Notes: generated by a model from the sequence alone, not told the origin. 64,000 nt of DNA from Abelmoschus esculentus (GCA_035048815.1 JAUCBN010000006.1:19607001-19671000); one strand, 5' to 3'. Shown: positions 36,873-49,504, counted from the stretch's first letter. Numbers and translations are program-made.

Positions 36873-37628
36873 TCAAAACGGATGCAAACTCCTGCTCAAG
36901 CCATTGATACTAGAAAATATTCCCGCCAAGTCCTGCCTGTTGGGCAAAACAGATCTTCTCATGTCCCCTGGCCCTGCTTTCACATCTCTGTTACAACCAC
37001 AATGTTGTTCCGCTGCAGCGTTACAAGTGTTGTCTCCACCATTGCTGTTACTTGTATAAAGCAGGTCCTTAAGCTTCCATCTCTTCGATGGCGGCCCACT
37101 CGAATGGCTCGTATCGCATCTTCCAGGGTCGATCTTTGCCGATGTTGCTGCTGCCTTTGGTGTCCAGACACAGTAAGTCCCTGGCGTTACCGTGTCGAGT
37201 TCATCAGCTGTCGAGAATGAACTTGAAATCCTTCCGTGTTCTTCGTTCATCAGTTCTCTCAATGGTAAACGATGGGATGGCCGTGGTTTGGAGTTGAACA
37301 TATCGACATTAGGAGTTTGAATTTGATCCATGCTGTTGAGCAAGTTGGTGTTGAAAACTGGATAGGTTGGCCTGATTTGTCCGCCGTAAAAGATTTCATC
37401 CGCTGACACTGGAGTCATCTCCGGGTCTCGACACACAAACGCAAACTCAAAATCATCGTCTTCCTCTTCTGGCTGCGCTAGTTGTTTTTGAAGCGAAGTG
37501 AGATCCCCTGAACTGTCAGATTCTTGTCTGAATTCCTCAACAACTCTTGCAGCGATTTCAGCCAGCCTGCCGCTGAAACTCAGAGAGCTTGGGGATACCG
37601 AGATAACCGATCGAGCCTGCGTTTGCAT
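36873..37628 (-). CDS. DUF1645 family protein
   Basis: An intronless gene of 251 residues, plant-specific. The family core is visible in order: an acidic run then DFEFAFVCRDPEMTPVSADE and IFYGGQIRPTYPVFN (about residues 78-110), LPLRELMNEE (about 127), DELDTVTPGTYCVWTPK (about 147-163), and the basic SSGPPSKRWKLKDLLYTSNS (about 182). Some members affect drought tolerance and grain length in rice (SGL), and the biochemical role is unknown. The N-terminal segment SVSPSSLSFSGRLAEIAARV is also typical. After SNSNGGDN the C-terminus differs from what I expect for the family and is cysteine- and arginine-containing. The start is the first ATG (37628). Confidence 0.88.
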   Translation of the reverse strand: MQTQARSVISVSPSSLSFSGRLAEIAARVVEEFRQESDSSGDLTSLQKQLAQPEEEDDDFEFAFVCRDPEMTPVSADEIFYGGQIRPTYPVFNTNLLNSMDQIQTPNVDMFNSKPRPSHRLPLRELMNEEHGRISSSFSTADELDTVTPGTYCVWTPKAAATSAKIDPGRCDTSHSSGPPSKRWKLKDLLYTSNSNGGDNTCNAAAEQHCGCNRDVKAGPGDMRRSVLPNRQDLAGIFSSINGLSRSLHPF

Positions 37629-38329
37629 ATCGATGCCGACGATTGAATTGTATTGCTTGATTTGTTGAAGAAAGATGTATGAAGGAAGAAATCTAAAGAA
37701 GAAGAGATGACAGAAGGCAGACGCGGTTTCTAAAGCGGGGGGCGTTGGTATTGGTTGGTGAATTTGACTAATAAAATCGGCTTTCGGCTCAAAGTTTGTT
37801 TTTTTCTTTCAAGGTCAGGCCGTTCCGTTCTGCTTTTATTCTCGGAAAGTCATTTGCTTATTTTGCACGAAAATATGAGCTGGGGGTTACGTGGAAGTGT
37901 ACGTCAGTTCGAACATCTTGTCGATAGGTTTTCCCATCTACGATTGGATGTTTTCTAATTAATTTAATAGCATTTGTAAAAAAAAATATAAATTATTTTA
38001 TATTTTAAAATAAAAAAATTAATTAAAAATTATTTTTAAAAAATAAAAATAAACTTGAGTGAAAATTTGAAAAGATGCACTTTCACATTTTCATTGAAAA
38101 TATTTGAAAAAAATGGAAAATATAAAAATATTTTTTTAAAACTTTTTAATTCTATTTAACTCAGGTTTTGTAGAACTAATGTTTTGATATAATAATTAAA
38201 AAATAGTTTTGGACTAATTTAAAAAGATTTCAAAAATGGTTCTTATGTCCAAACTACTTGAAAATATATTTAAGATGTTTTTGAGTGATTTTAAATATGT
38301 TTTAAATGATTTAAAGAAACCAAATAAGT
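37629..38329. other. DUF1645 promoter side and AT-rich spacer
   Basis: The first ~330 bp are GC-richer and non-coding, fitting the 5' UTR and promoter of the minus-strand DUF1645 gene. From 37970 the DNA is AT-rich and leads into an LTR-like block. Confidence 0.4.
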
Positions 38330-39220
38330 GTTTTTAACCCATGTGGGTGTTTCGATACCTGTTCTTCAATACCATGATTTCAAAGGCAAAATCACAGTGG
38401 TATCGATGCTAGTATCGATACCTTTTGCCACTGTGATGCTCTGTTTCGAACCATGTTTCGAAACACCCCCAACGGTCAAAACGATTTTATGAAAATCCCC
38501 AACGGCTAAGAGCGGTATCGATACTGGTATCGATACCTGTTCATAAATACAGGTCAACGGCTCTTCCCTAAAGTAGCTGTTTCGAAACAGCCTTTACGTG
38601 TTTCGATACCGCCTGCACCAGAAGAGGAAATAAGCCTTGTAATCAGCTTCAAACGGCTCCAAACCAATCCCAACGGTCACCAACGGCTAGAAGCTCATTT
38701 GGGATGATAAAAAGGAAGCCTCAAGCATCAAGAGAACAGTAATGCTTCACTTGTAACAACATTATGATCAAGAAATTGTCTTAGTGCTTAATTTCTTATT
38801 ATTTGGGTAAACAAACACTTGTGAGCTTAATTGTCATATATGCTCAAGTGTAATTAGGAATTGGGTGAGTGCTTAGATTGAAAACATTAGCCTTATTAGA
38901 AGGATTAAACAAGTTTGCTAAGTTTTCTCTTTGTTGAGTGAATTCCCAAAATTCGGGTTGTGAACTTTGGATGCTAGATTCGGGTTTGAGTCTAGGATTG
39001 TAAGGTTATCCTTTTGGCCTCAAAAGGTTAAAATTCTTAGTGAATTTGGAAAATCCTTAGTGGGAAGCTAAGGTAGTGGATGTAGGCGAGGCCGAACCAC
39101 TATAAATCCTTGTGTCATTGTCTATATTTTTGCTTCCACACATATCCACCCAAATTGGTCAATTCTCCATCACTTGGCAAGTAAATTCGGTTGTGCATCG
39201 AGCCACTCCAAGTCTAACAG
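38330..39220 (+). mobile_element. LTR of a Ty1/copia element (SIRE/Maximus-like), solo or truncated
   Basis: Higher-complexity sequence packed with short palindromes: GGTATCGATACC variants, TTTCGAAACA, and CCCAACGGTCA / CAACGGCTAGAAGC words. A T/G-rich R-region-like stretch follows, ending near GCCGAACCACTATAAATCC. These traits are those of SIRE-type copia LTRs in dicots. Exact ends and target duplications are not visible, and no gag/pol follows. Copia and clade assignment is by recall. Confidence 0.5.
38377..38438. repeat. Palindrome/hairpin block in the LTR
   Basis: AAATCACAGTGG and CCACTGTGAT lie in inverse around two TATCGAT-containing palindromes, so the block can fold back on itself. 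Confidence 0.7.
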
Positions 39221-40648
39221 GTTCAAATCATTTTAATAATATTTTAAAATTTTCTTTATTTAATTATATATTTTATTATAATAATATTTTTAATAACTAT
39301 ACTTTAATTTATATATGTAATGAGAAACTATTTGTTTATTTTTATTTTGAAAAAACCTAAATACTAAATACATTTTCACTATTATCATTTTTTATTTTTT
39401 ATTTATATGAACTAAATGTGCTTTCTAGTTTTTAAAAGAACTTAAAATGAAAATTATTTTTGTAACATAAAAAATAAAAAATATTTTCAAGAACCAAAAT
39501 ATCATAAAATTAAAATTATAAACATATAAAAATTTAATCATTTAATAATTAAAATTTTTGGATGAAGTATATAAATGGTAACTAAATAATCCTAAAATTT
39601 TAAAATAAACATTAAACTTTAAAAAGTTATATAATAAGCGTTAAACTTTAATTTTTATTATAAAATGATCTTTAAAATGTTAGCAAGCGTTTAGTGGGTT
39701 AGGTGACAATTACGAAAAAATTTTATAATAGCACATTTAGTTATTCATATTTAAACATTCAATCAAATTAAATATAATTATTATTTTTTATATTTCAAAA
39801 TAGGTTCAAAATGGCAAAATAAAAAATAATAAGGGTTAAATTTATTGAATATGTTCAAATTATGGTTAGATTGATTGGATATCTAAATAAGGAGGACTAA
39901 ACTATTTTGTAACAAAAAATATAGTTTAATGTTTCTATGTAATTTTTAAAAGTTTGATGACCATTTTAAATATGTAAGATAATTTTGTGACTATTTCTGC
40001 ACTTTACCCAAAAATGTTTTTTTTCTTTTTCAATTAAAATATGTTTTGATAATCCTACCCGTTTAGTCTTTTCTCTTTCTATGTTTTTTTTTCTTTGGTT
40101 GTTAAAAAAATGATATTATTGATAATTAAAAAAAATGTCATTTTCTTCTCATAATTCTTATTGTAATATCTTTCATGATATCTTTTTATATATTTTCTTT
40201 ATATCCTTATTTTTTGTTTTTATATCATTGAGTTTTATGTTATTTTATTTTAATAATTTCTTTTAATTTTTAATGAAAAACATAATTTTTTTTCTTGTAA
40301 CATGTTTTTTTATTTTACTAATGAAAAGAAGAAAACTATTTTACGTCTCATTAAAAATCTCTTTAAACCTAAATAAAGGAAGATAACATGTAAGATAATA
40401 TTTTAAGATTTAAATTACAAGAATAAACCTGACAAAAAATCTATAATCACAACGAAAATAACACATAAAATAGTAAGGAAATGTAACATACCAACACCAC
40501 TAGTATATGCGTAAAAACTAGTAAGAACATCATCGAGCAACGAGAGATAATACAAAAAATTGTATCATTAAACCTTTCTTGCTTATCCATACTATCCTCA
40601 AAAAAACATTCCCATCTTTATACACATGATCAAACTGAACTATTTAAT
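39221..40648. other. AT-rich intergenic, no gene seen
   Basis: Low-complexity A/T and poly-T/poly-A tracts, without ORFs or repeat ends that can be trusted. Confidence 0.4.
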
Positions 40649-40870
40649 TGTAATACTCTAAAATTGGACTTAGAAGTTAGTAAGTCAGGTTAGCCGATTA
40701 AACCTAGTTCGGGAGTAAATACAAAATAATTAATTTTAAATCAAAATGAATTATGAAAAAATATCCTAAAATTTTTATTTGATATAAATTTGAATATGGT
40801 CAACCCAATTTTGAAAATTGACCATTGAATCCCTAAGATTTTGAAATTAATGAATATTTTGTAAGATTTT
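40649..40870 (+). mobile_element. Truncated copy of the 18817-family LTR
   Basis: It begins TGTAATACTCTAAAATTGG and follows the 5' end of the 18817 LTR word by word (GTTAGCCGATTAAACCTAG; GTCAACCCAATTTTGAAAATTGACC). The match breaks near 40870. The adjoining sequence (to about 41030) has AATCCTTGTGGAGACGATAC and CACTTTATTACTTGG, which look like a leader from another retroelement. Confidence 0.7.
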
Positions 40871-41533
40871 GATACTTTTATTTTGTTTCTTTACGGAGCA
40901 AGAAGATTATAAAGGAAGCATATTGAATAGACAAATCCTTGTGGAGACGATACTTGATACTTATCACTTTATTACTTGGTGGCGTGTTCACTTGCACTAA
41001 ATTGCGCATATTCAACACGCATCAGGCATAGTTACCGTCAGTTATAGACAATGGTTTGTTCGGGGAAACGATCATAAAGATTCAACGACAGTAATGATGG
41101 TCTCCGATGAGGTAGTAAACAGTGACAACAATGATAATTTTAGAATTTTGGGTTTTAGGTTTGGAATTTGAGCTATTTTGTAAAAATTTAAAATTTTCAA
41201 TTAAAAAAATAAAATTTAAATTTTATTTAAAAAATAATTAAAAAATTAAAACTTAAAATTTAATACTTGTCAGATTTTTATCAGTAGATGACTTTTTATT
41301 AATGATTAGACATTTAAAATAACCTAAATTAAAATTTTAGGTATCTATTTAGAGTTAAAAATAATTTAATGATACACAAATATAATTTATTCACCTATTA
41401 AGCCTTTTTGACAAACAAACTTGAAGAGATTGTTTTATAATTATGAATTGTTTGATGTTAAAAGAAGGGCGCCAGCTTTATTATTGTTATTAGCACTTGA
41501 ATTCAATTCAATACCCAAATCAAATTTTCAAAA
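40871..41533. other. Retroelement debris and APC8 promoter region
   Basis: After the leader-like piece at 40900-41030 the sequence is AT-rich to the APC8 start. No gene of its own. Confidence 0.35.
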
Positions 41534-44500
41534 ATGAGTTCCAAAGAAAGTTGCAGAAACGAGCTGCGCACTGCCATTCGCCAACTCAGCGACCGTTGCC
41601 TTTTCAATGCTTCCAAATGGTAACAAAACCCTAAAACCTAATCTCTCTTTCCCTTCTCCAGATTCTTTTTAAAGATGAAAGATTGAATATTCGACTCCAT
41701 TTCAACCAACACATTTCTCTGGATGCCTGTCTAAACCTAGTCTTTACAAGGTTTTGGTAGATCTATAGAACACTTCGGCAGTGTTTTACTTGGCTTCTTG
41801 AAGTAGAGCTGATCTTTTAAAGTTGGGAGTGCATTGACTAAATCTGGGTTACAAATTTTGCCTTTGTTTTCCTTCCAATATTACTTTTTGATGATGAAGT
41901 TATGTTTTTTATGTTCCATTTTCTCACTGAGATGCAATTGTCGACTTTTTTTTTGTGATGTTTGATTCCTTATAGCAATGCATCTTTGGTTGGTTTTGAT
42001 GTACAGGGCAGCAGAGCAGCTCGTTGGAATAGAGCAAGACCCAGCAAAGTTCACACCTTCAAACACAAGATTTCAGCGTGGAAGCTCGAGTATACGCAGG
42101 AGGTTCTGCACCAATGAGATCACTTTGACACCTCCCACTGGTGTTTCCTATGTGTCCACTCCGGTGATGGAGGAAGATGAAGCGATACATGGTGACTTCT
42201 ACCTGCTAGCAAAGTCATACTTTGATTGCCGAGAATATAGGAGAGCTGCTCATGTACTTCGCGATCAAACTGGAAAGAAGTCTGTGTTCTTACGGTGTTA
42301 TGCTCTTTATCTGGTTTGTCCGCTTCTCATTTCATTATCTTATAGTATTTTAAATGTCTTACTATTTTCAAGCTCCCTGGTCTTGATTGTTGATATTGCA
42401 GCTAGTTCACATTTCACAATTTCATATATGATTTTTATGTCCTGTAAACTTTAATTGACCACCTATCTCTTGAGTAAACATTTGAAAACATTGGATTTTG
42501 TGAATGTGGGCTGCATTTGTACTTCTATCAAGTAATCAAAGCTTGTGCAGTATAATATTCTGCGGTGGTTAATATATCTTCTTCAATGAAGAAAGTTATC
42601 CTTGCTTCAAATTACAAAATTGAGGTAGTGCAAATAGTTTATTTGGACATTTATGCTACTATTTTTCCCTTTTTATAGTGTTTAATGGGGAGACAATGAG
42701 ACTAGGTTGAGGAATGAAATAACATTCATCTTGTGGAAGTATATCTTTTCCCACCCATATAAATTAAACTTTTTCCATAATACCATTTTGTAGATTTTTG
42801 TTTTGTTTTATGTTTGGTTACGATTTTCCATTCTTAATTTTGTTATAGTTTTGCTTCAGTTCATTGATGAAGATGTTAAAAACACGCATGAATGAACAGC
42901 TTAGGTGACTCCTATCTTTTTTGGCATATAAAAAGTACAGTTTTGATCCATCACAAGTAATCTATATCAAAATAATGATGTGTGGTTGTTAGAGTTGCTC
43001 CTAATCTAGTAACTTTAAACTGCTCAAGAAACTGAAAATACCAAGCAGACTAATTAGAACTTATGCCAAACTTAGTAAATTCTAATCCTGGAATTCATTA
43101 ATCTTCGGATGTCAAAGTACTAGCATTCTCGTATTTTATTTTTTTTGAAGTTGATCTAAGTTGGCGTGGAGTCTACTGTTGCTAGAAGGATGAAAATGAA
43201 AAGTGACTGTATAAAAGATTTTAGGAAATAGCATTTAGGCTTGTATTGGAATCCATGGAGATTTCTTCAAGAAGAAAAAAGAAAAAGTGTAAAGCCAGCA
43301 TGCTATTGAGAGTCTTAAGTCTCTAAGACTGTGCCTTTGTAGCTAAAGAATATTACATGCAATGGGATTTTGTTTTATCTTTTATTTGCTTACTTTGATC
43401 TTTTATTTTGGTGTTAAGATTGTTGCCTGACTACTTCACCTGGGATTTAATATTAATCCACTGGAAGGAACCTCATGTCATCGATGCATAATCTAATATT
43501 GAAATACTTGTATGATATATTGTTAGCTTTGAATAAACTATACATTGTATGGTCTTCTATTTTGATGCCAATGCTGTGTTTTCTTCAAGCTATCTTATGT
43601 TTTTGTGGTTTACTGCTTATCACGAAGGCTGGAGAAAAGCGGAAAGAAGAAGAAACGATAGAACTTGAAGGTCCCTTAGGTAAGAGTGATGTTGTTAACC
43701 GCGAATTGGTTTCTGTAGAGAGGGAGCTATCAACTCTTAGCAAGAATAACATGATAGATCCTTTTGGGTTGTACTTGTATGGTCTTGTACTTAAAGAGAA
43801 AGGCAATGAAAATCTTGCCCGCAAAGTTCTCGTGGAATCTGTAAATAGTTACCCTTGGAATTGGAGTGCCTGGTCAGAATTGCAATCCTTATGCACTACA
43901 GTCGACATCTTGAACAGACTCAATCTCAAGAATCACTGGATGAAGGAGTTTTTTCTTGCTAGTGTTTACCAAGAGCTCCGGATGCATAATGAATCATTAT
44001 CAAAATATGAAAATCTACAGGGTACTTTTACATTTAGTAATTACATACAGGCTCAAATTGGAAAAGCCCAGTATAGTCTGAGGGAATTTGATCAAGTTGA
44101 AGTGATATTTGAAGACCTCTTAAGGAATGATCCATATCGAGTAGAGGACATGGATACATATTCTAATGTGCTCTACACAAAGGAGTATTTCTCTGCCTTG
44201 AGCTACCTTGCTCACAGGGTCATTATGACTGATAAATATCGGCCGGAGTCTTGCTGCATTATTGGAAATTACTACAGTTTAAAAGGTTTGCATGAAAAGT
44301 CAGTCATGTATTTTAGGAGGGCACTCAAATTGAACAAAAAATATTTATCTGCTTGGACTCTAATGGGTCATGAGTTCGTCGAGATGAAAAACACTCCTGC
44401 TGCAGTTGATGCCTATAGACGGGCTGTGGACATAAATCCTCGCGATTATCGAGCCTGGTATGGGTTGGGTCAAGCATATGAGATGATGGGCATGCCCCAT

Positions 44501-45062
44501 TATGCTTTGCATTATTTCCAGAAATCTGTTTTCTTTCAACCAATTGATTCTCGGTTATGGATTGCAATGGCTCAATGCTATGAATCCGAACAGCTGCACA
44601 TGCTTGAGGAGGCCATCAAATGTTATAAAAGGGCTGCGAACTGTAATGACACAGAAGCAATTGCCCTGCATCGATTAGCAGAGCTACATAGAGAACTTGG
44701 TCACCCTGAGGAGGCTGCATTCTATTACAAGAAGGATTTAGAAAGAATGGAGGCTGAAGAGAGAGAAGGACCGAACATGGTTGAAGCACTGACATTTCTT
44801 GCTACACACTACAAAACACAGAGGAGATTTGAAGAAGCGGAAGTGTATTGTACCCGGCTTCTGGATTATACCGGCCCAGTGAGTTTCATCCTTGTTCTTT
44901 CAGCTCATCATAGAAAATTATCTATATTTTTGAACGAAATTTAGTTATTTATTCCTTCTATTTTGATTACAGGAGAGAGAAACAGCAAAGAGTTTACTTC
45001 GAGGAATGAGAATAGAACGATCCGGTTTTCCTTCCATGGATGTTGAGCATTTTCATCCATGA
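41534..45062 (+). CDS. APC8: Anaphase-promoting complex subunit 8 (CDC23 homologue)
   Basis: A TPR-scaffold subunit of the APC/C ubiquitin ligase, which drives cyclin and securin destruction in the nucleus. Exons: 41534-41619, 42007-42313, 43628-44878 and 44973-45062 give 1734 nt, 577 residues plus stop, normal for the family. Donors and acceptors are GT/AG (the last donor is GTGAGT) and all phases fit. The N-terminal APC8 domain starts MSSKESCRNELRTAIRQLSD and includes RFQRGSSSIRRRF. Exon 3 holds the TPR array, for example RPESCCIIGNYYSLKGLHEK, LSAWTLMGHEFVEMKNTPAA, and YRAWYGLGQAYEMMG. The C-terminus is MDVEHFHP. Reading frames that extend past exon edges in introns 2 and 3 are not coding. 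No defects. As elsewhere it would pair as a homodimer next to APC3 and APC6. Confidence 0.96.
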
Positions 45063-46121
45063 TTTTCATCCAGTTCTAGTTGGCTCATTCTTGGTCTTAG
45101 CAGTTGAAATGGCCTGGTTACATGTTTGTATTACATGGGAAAGAATCAGCTTATACTTTATTTGTGTAGTGACATAACAACTGGAAACATCAAACATGTA
45201 GTTAGAAGCCAGTGTAAACTTAGTAGATGGGTTTTATTTTTAAACTTTTACAAATGTAATCAGGTAGGCCTAGTAAAGTTGTTGGATTTTATGAACTAGT
45301 GGAGTACAAAAGCGACGGGGGAGCTTGAACACGATGCATCTAATTTGCATTTATTCTATTCTTTGTAGAGTTTCCTTTTTGTCAGGAATGCATTTGATGT
45401 CAAATTTGTATTGTTTTTGTTGAGCAAGGAGTAATGTGATTTTGCATCTATGGGTTGAAAGGGTAAGATTTGTTAGAATCTTTGCACCAAATCGGGGAAT
45501 CAGGATACAAGACATAGTTTGATGCGTGCAGAAGACATTGTCCTTAAAGAATATGACTCAACATTTCAACATTATGCCTCTTTAAGTTTCAATTGTTTAG
45601 AATGGATTGCAGGAAGTATATGACAGCATTGTTTGATCCCCTCATTTTGAAATCCTATGAAAAATAGTGTTCGTGTCAAAAGAAAGATTAATATATGTAT
45701 TAATTGAAACCAAGAAACATGGATGTCTGTGCTATTGGTGTATAGTCATCGGATTCACGTACAGAATGGTTGCAAATCCCAGGTCTAAGACAATTGCAAT
45801 AAACAGTTGAAGTGTGGACATAAAGACTACACATTTTCTTAACAAGACAAGCCGACATTTCATTGAAGAAAAAATAAGGTACATGAGAATATACAAAGAA
45901 AACACAACTGGGCACAAACGAAACCCAAGGGAAGCAATGCAAAAAACAAAATAACAAAAGAAAACACAAGCATAGACAACAAAGATGGGGAAGACCCATC
46001 AAGCAACCATCATCCACAAGAGAAGCCGAGACGAGAACCAGTCAATAAATCCAAATCTTCATTGGCACCGCAACGAGATGCATAGATCGTCGATGACCGA
46101 AAGGGAGGGAAAGAGAAACGG
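45063..46121. other. APC8 3' UTR and spacer, with a possible LINE 3' tail on the minus strand
   Basis: The 3' UTR probably ends by about 45450. At 45740-46110 the minus strand is T-rich with C/G-rich words and an open frame of about 105 codons without a domain. This is what the 3' end of a plant LINE often looks like, but I see no reverse transcriptase, so the call is weak. Confidence 0.25.
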
Positions 46122-47109
46122 TGTAATATCCGGAACCCGAATGTTATACTTAGGTCACAAACCCAAACTGTTTCAATAAGAATTTTCTCTTATCAAACAG
46201 TTAGACGTCAATTTTCGTAAAATCAATCTATAAGTTTAACAATCATTAAAACTATAATAGTAGTTTAAACATCCAAAATAGTTATGGAGGTACAAATACA
46301 TTAATTAAAATATTTGACTAAATATAGTTATATAAATAGAGTTACAAATACAAGTGTCATACGAATACATGGCCCACTACATATAAGTACTTGTACTTTA
46401 CCAATAGTCAAAGTTGAAGATCCTCGTTAATGGTACTCTGAAGTGCTTGATCTACCTAATCACTTGTGAACAAAAATATATTCCGACTGCTGAGCTACAA
46501 AAACTCAATGGATACGATTCAAGGTGTGTCAACCACCATATTTGCTTTGCTCGGGTTATTCTCGACAATGATGATGTAGTCCTTTAATATCTCAATCCAT
46601 CAATGTTGTCTCAAGTTCAAATCCTTCTAAGTAAACAAATACTTTAAACTCTTATGGTTCATATAGATATATCATTTCTCCATATAGGGATAATACCTCC
46701 AAATCTTCAACACAAAGATAATTATAGAGAGTTTTAGATCATGGAAAGGGTAGTTCTATTCATGTGGTTTGAGTTGCCTCGAGGCATAGGCAACCATCTT
46801 TTGCTCTTTTATAAGAACACACCCAAAACATTTAAAGATGCATCACTAAACATAACATAATCCTTTTCTGGCTCAAGTTGAGTCAAAATTAAAATTTTTA
46901 TGAGATAAACCTTTAACTATTCAAAACATTATCGCTTTCATTTAAAAAAAAAAGGGACTTCTTTTTGCAACAACTTGGTTAATGGTGCAACCAAGATGAA
47001 AAAACCTTTTTACAAACCATTTAAATTATCCTTATTTTTGCTTCCTTTTTTTTTGTTTCAGAAATACTCTTAAAACGGTTTACAACTAAATCGGGGAAGG
47101 GGTGTTACA
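46122..47109 (-). mobile_element. Decayed Ty3/gypsy remnant with RT/RNase H pieces
   Basis: On the minus strand, from about 46930 down to 46520, the translation shows the RNase H region of gypsy pol with many breaks: LEPEKDYVMFSDASLNVLGV, then after a stop SKRWLP, then MNHKSLKYLF, a stop, KDLNLRQ, and NNPSKANMV. The LTR-like word CTGAGCTACAAAAACTCAATGG (46491) is the complement of the one at about 9496. LTR-like termini TGTAATATCCGGAACCCGA (46122) and GGGTGTTACA (to 47109) bracket it, but the flanks do not form a target duplication and most of the element is gone. Confidence 0.7.
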
Positions 47110-48592
47110 GTATCAACAATGTCTCACCTCGTTAAAAAAGCTCTTTGATTCGGCAATATTAAAGCTGACAATCATTTCTTTAAATGATTTGTGATTATCT
47201 TTGTGATGCATTTGTAAATCACAGTGCATAAAATAGATTGGTCTATAATCGGTAGCTTTGGAATGCACTTGAACTTTAGGATAAAATTATCATAAAAATA
47301 TTTTTTTATATATTTATATAAAATGTTTACTGAATTATTCTTAATTTTTTAATACATTACGATATTTACTAAAATTCATGTCATTGTTTAAAAAACATCA
47401 ATTACTTTGAAAGAAATATTTCTCTGAGTGAAAGAGAAAAAGAGTATTTTTACGCTGTGGTTATGTCATTTTTTTCAACAACATTTATCATATTTGTTAA
47501 ATTAATCTCATTTATTTTATATTTTTATAATTGTTGACATTAGTTATTCTCTTTTTTGTGAAAATAAATAATTAACAAAAATAAAATAATTAAATTATTT
47601 AAGAAATGTAAAAAATAAAAATGCAAATGATTATGAAAATATAAAAAATTGTAAAAACTAGAAAATGTTGAAAATGCGAAAAGATGCTAAAATGTATAAA
47701 AATCGTTAAAAACCAATTATTTTATTCAATTTGATAAATAAAAATGAAAAACAAAGAATTAAAAGATACCGAAATCGTTTAAGAATTAAAATAATTTTTG
47801 AAAAAAAATGAACGACAAAAAACATTGTGTCAAAGGAATAAAGCCATGTCTCCACTTGAATTAAAAAAGAAAAGGCAATGTCTGATGTTTCCGCTGATTT
47901 AATTTGGAAATTGACATAAACTTTTTAAGGTAAGGGGGAGATTGACATGGCTAAGTTATTCTTTGCTTTGAATAAAAATAATAAATTTAAGGGAGTAAGA
48001 AGTATTTGATTTTTTTTAAATAATTAAGTATTTAACTTTTTTGTACATAATTAAGTTTTTAGATTAAAAATTGAATGAATTAATTTCTTAAACTAAAAAA
48101 TTAAACCAATTAATTTTTTTTTATTATTTTTGACTATAAAATTTTGAATTCAATTATTAAACCTAATTTTTAATGTGAGACATAAATAGATATTAAAATA
48201 TATTAAAAACTCTATTTATCTAACCGAACTCCAAATGTCAATCCCATTTCTGAACTACCCTTATCATATTCACAATCACATTTTTTGATTTTCTAAAATT
48301 ATTTTTTTGGATCAAATCTAATAAGTGCTTTTAGTAAAAAAAATATTTTTTAAGAAATTCTAGTTTAACTGGTTGAGTGTGTCAAGCATGTAAAATACAA
48401 ATATCTATTATCTTGTAATCGAAACAAATTGAAATCTAATTCAAACTCTAGATTTAATAGGTCAACTTGTCTTTCTTGTTTCCCTTGGGGTAATTTTGGT
48501 GGATTTTTCATGTATCTATACACACACCAACTCCTTCGAAATGATAAACAAAAATCATATTTATTTGGCTTCTACAAAGCAGAGATTTGAGA
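47110..48592. other. AT-rich intergenic, no gene seen
   Basis: Low-complexity spacer between the gypsy remnant and the 3' end of the RING-H2 gene. Its last ~150 bp are probably that gene's 3' UTR. Confidence 0.4.
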
Positions 48593-49105
48593 CTAATCAC
48601 CAAATACTTCATGGATCCCAGAAGCAGCCCATAGCCTCTCATTAAACATCTCCAGCTTATCATCGGGAACAAAACATGTTCTACAAAGAGGACATGTTTT
48701 CTGATCGTAACCCATCCAACGGTCCAAACAGCTCCGGTGGAAAACATGCCGACAGTTGGTCAGCCGCCTGATCTCATCCTCCCCTTCGAAGTCGTACAAA
48801 CAAACCGCACAGCTCTCCGGCGGGTCGACGAGGTCGGAAAACTTGACGACCGGTAGGAGTTCCCGAATGAGGAGAGCTGAGACGGGGATGCGCGGAGGAT
48901 AAGAGGAGAAGAAGGAGGAGGTGGTGGAACCGTCGTGGGTTTCGGCAGCGTAGTCACGCCATGGGATGTCGGGTTCTAGGAAATCTGGGATGCCGATATA
49001 GAGGAAGACCGTGGAAATGAATTTTCGAATGTAAGAAAGAAAAGAAAGTGTATGGAAAAGCAACCTTGGAAGAAGAAGCTCTGAGTAAACAATGGGGAAA
49101 CCCAT
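48593..49105 (-). CDS. RING-H2 E3 ubiquitin ligase, BRH1-like
   Basis: An intronless gene of 170 residues. The N-terminus MGFPIVYSELLLPRLLFHTL begins a hydrophobic segment (about residues 5-42) that should anchor it in a membrane. The C-terminal RING-H2 finger has all eight ligands: C99, C102, C118, H120, H123, C126, C138 and C141, with the conserved LDRW and TCPLCR words. It closes with RLWAASGIHE. Arrangement and start are those of Arabidopsis BRH1, a brassinosteroid-responsive RING-H2 protein; hormone control is known there and only inferred here. Length is normal. A 5' leader of about 150 bp, rich in CT on the coding strand, precedes the ATG. Confidence 0.92.
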   Translation of the reverse strand: MGFPIVYSELLLPRLLFHTLSFLSYIRKFISTVFLYIGIPDFLEPDIPWRDYAAETHDGSTTSSFFSSYPPRIPVSALLIRELLPVVKFSDLVDPPESCAVCLYDFEGEDEIRRLTNCRHVFHRSCLDRWMGYDQKTCPLCRTCFVPDDKLEMFNERLWAASGIHEVFGD

Positions 49106-49495
49106 GGTTTTTTGTTGAAAAAAAGGAAGTGAGAGTGAGAGAGACGATAAGGTTTGGGGTTTTCAGTTTTTGTGATTTGTTGTGTTAGGGAGAAAGAAAT
49201 AGCCAGTGATATAGAGACTAGAGGACTGTGTGTTTGTGTGGATAGAGATCGATAACGAAACAACGTGTAATTTTTGGGTGCAAATATTGCTTTTACTCAT
49301 GCTTTCACTTAAAATTATAAAGTTTAGGATTTTAGTTTAAGAATTTTTTTTAAAATTTAAGAAATTAGGGGTATGATCTATATTTTTAGGTATAGGGTTG
49401 ATTTAAGATATAAAAAAGGGGTTAGGGTTTAAAATTTAATTTTTTAATAAATTTTCAAAGGAGAAATAAAAGGAGGCACATAAAAGAGGAAGAAG
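49106..49495. other. RING-H2 gene promoter/5' UTR side
   Basis: The first ~160 bp is a probable 5' UTR. Then AT-rich spacer with TTTAGG-like words. No other gene. Confidence 0.4.
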
Positions 49496-49504
49496 ATTTT
49501 TGCT

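Noticed and set aside
43475..43627. Upstream extension of the APC8 third exon frame
   Set aside because: The 51 extra codons are intron sequence; the AG at 43627 joins exon 2 and exon 3 in phase and gives the family sequence.
44325..44567. Minus-strand frame across APC8 exon 3
   Set aside because: Antisense shadow of conserved TPR codons.
45700..46017. 105-codon minus-strand gene
   Set aside because: Composition is low-complexity Cys/Phe/Leu without a domain; more like a T-rich 3' end of a repeat.
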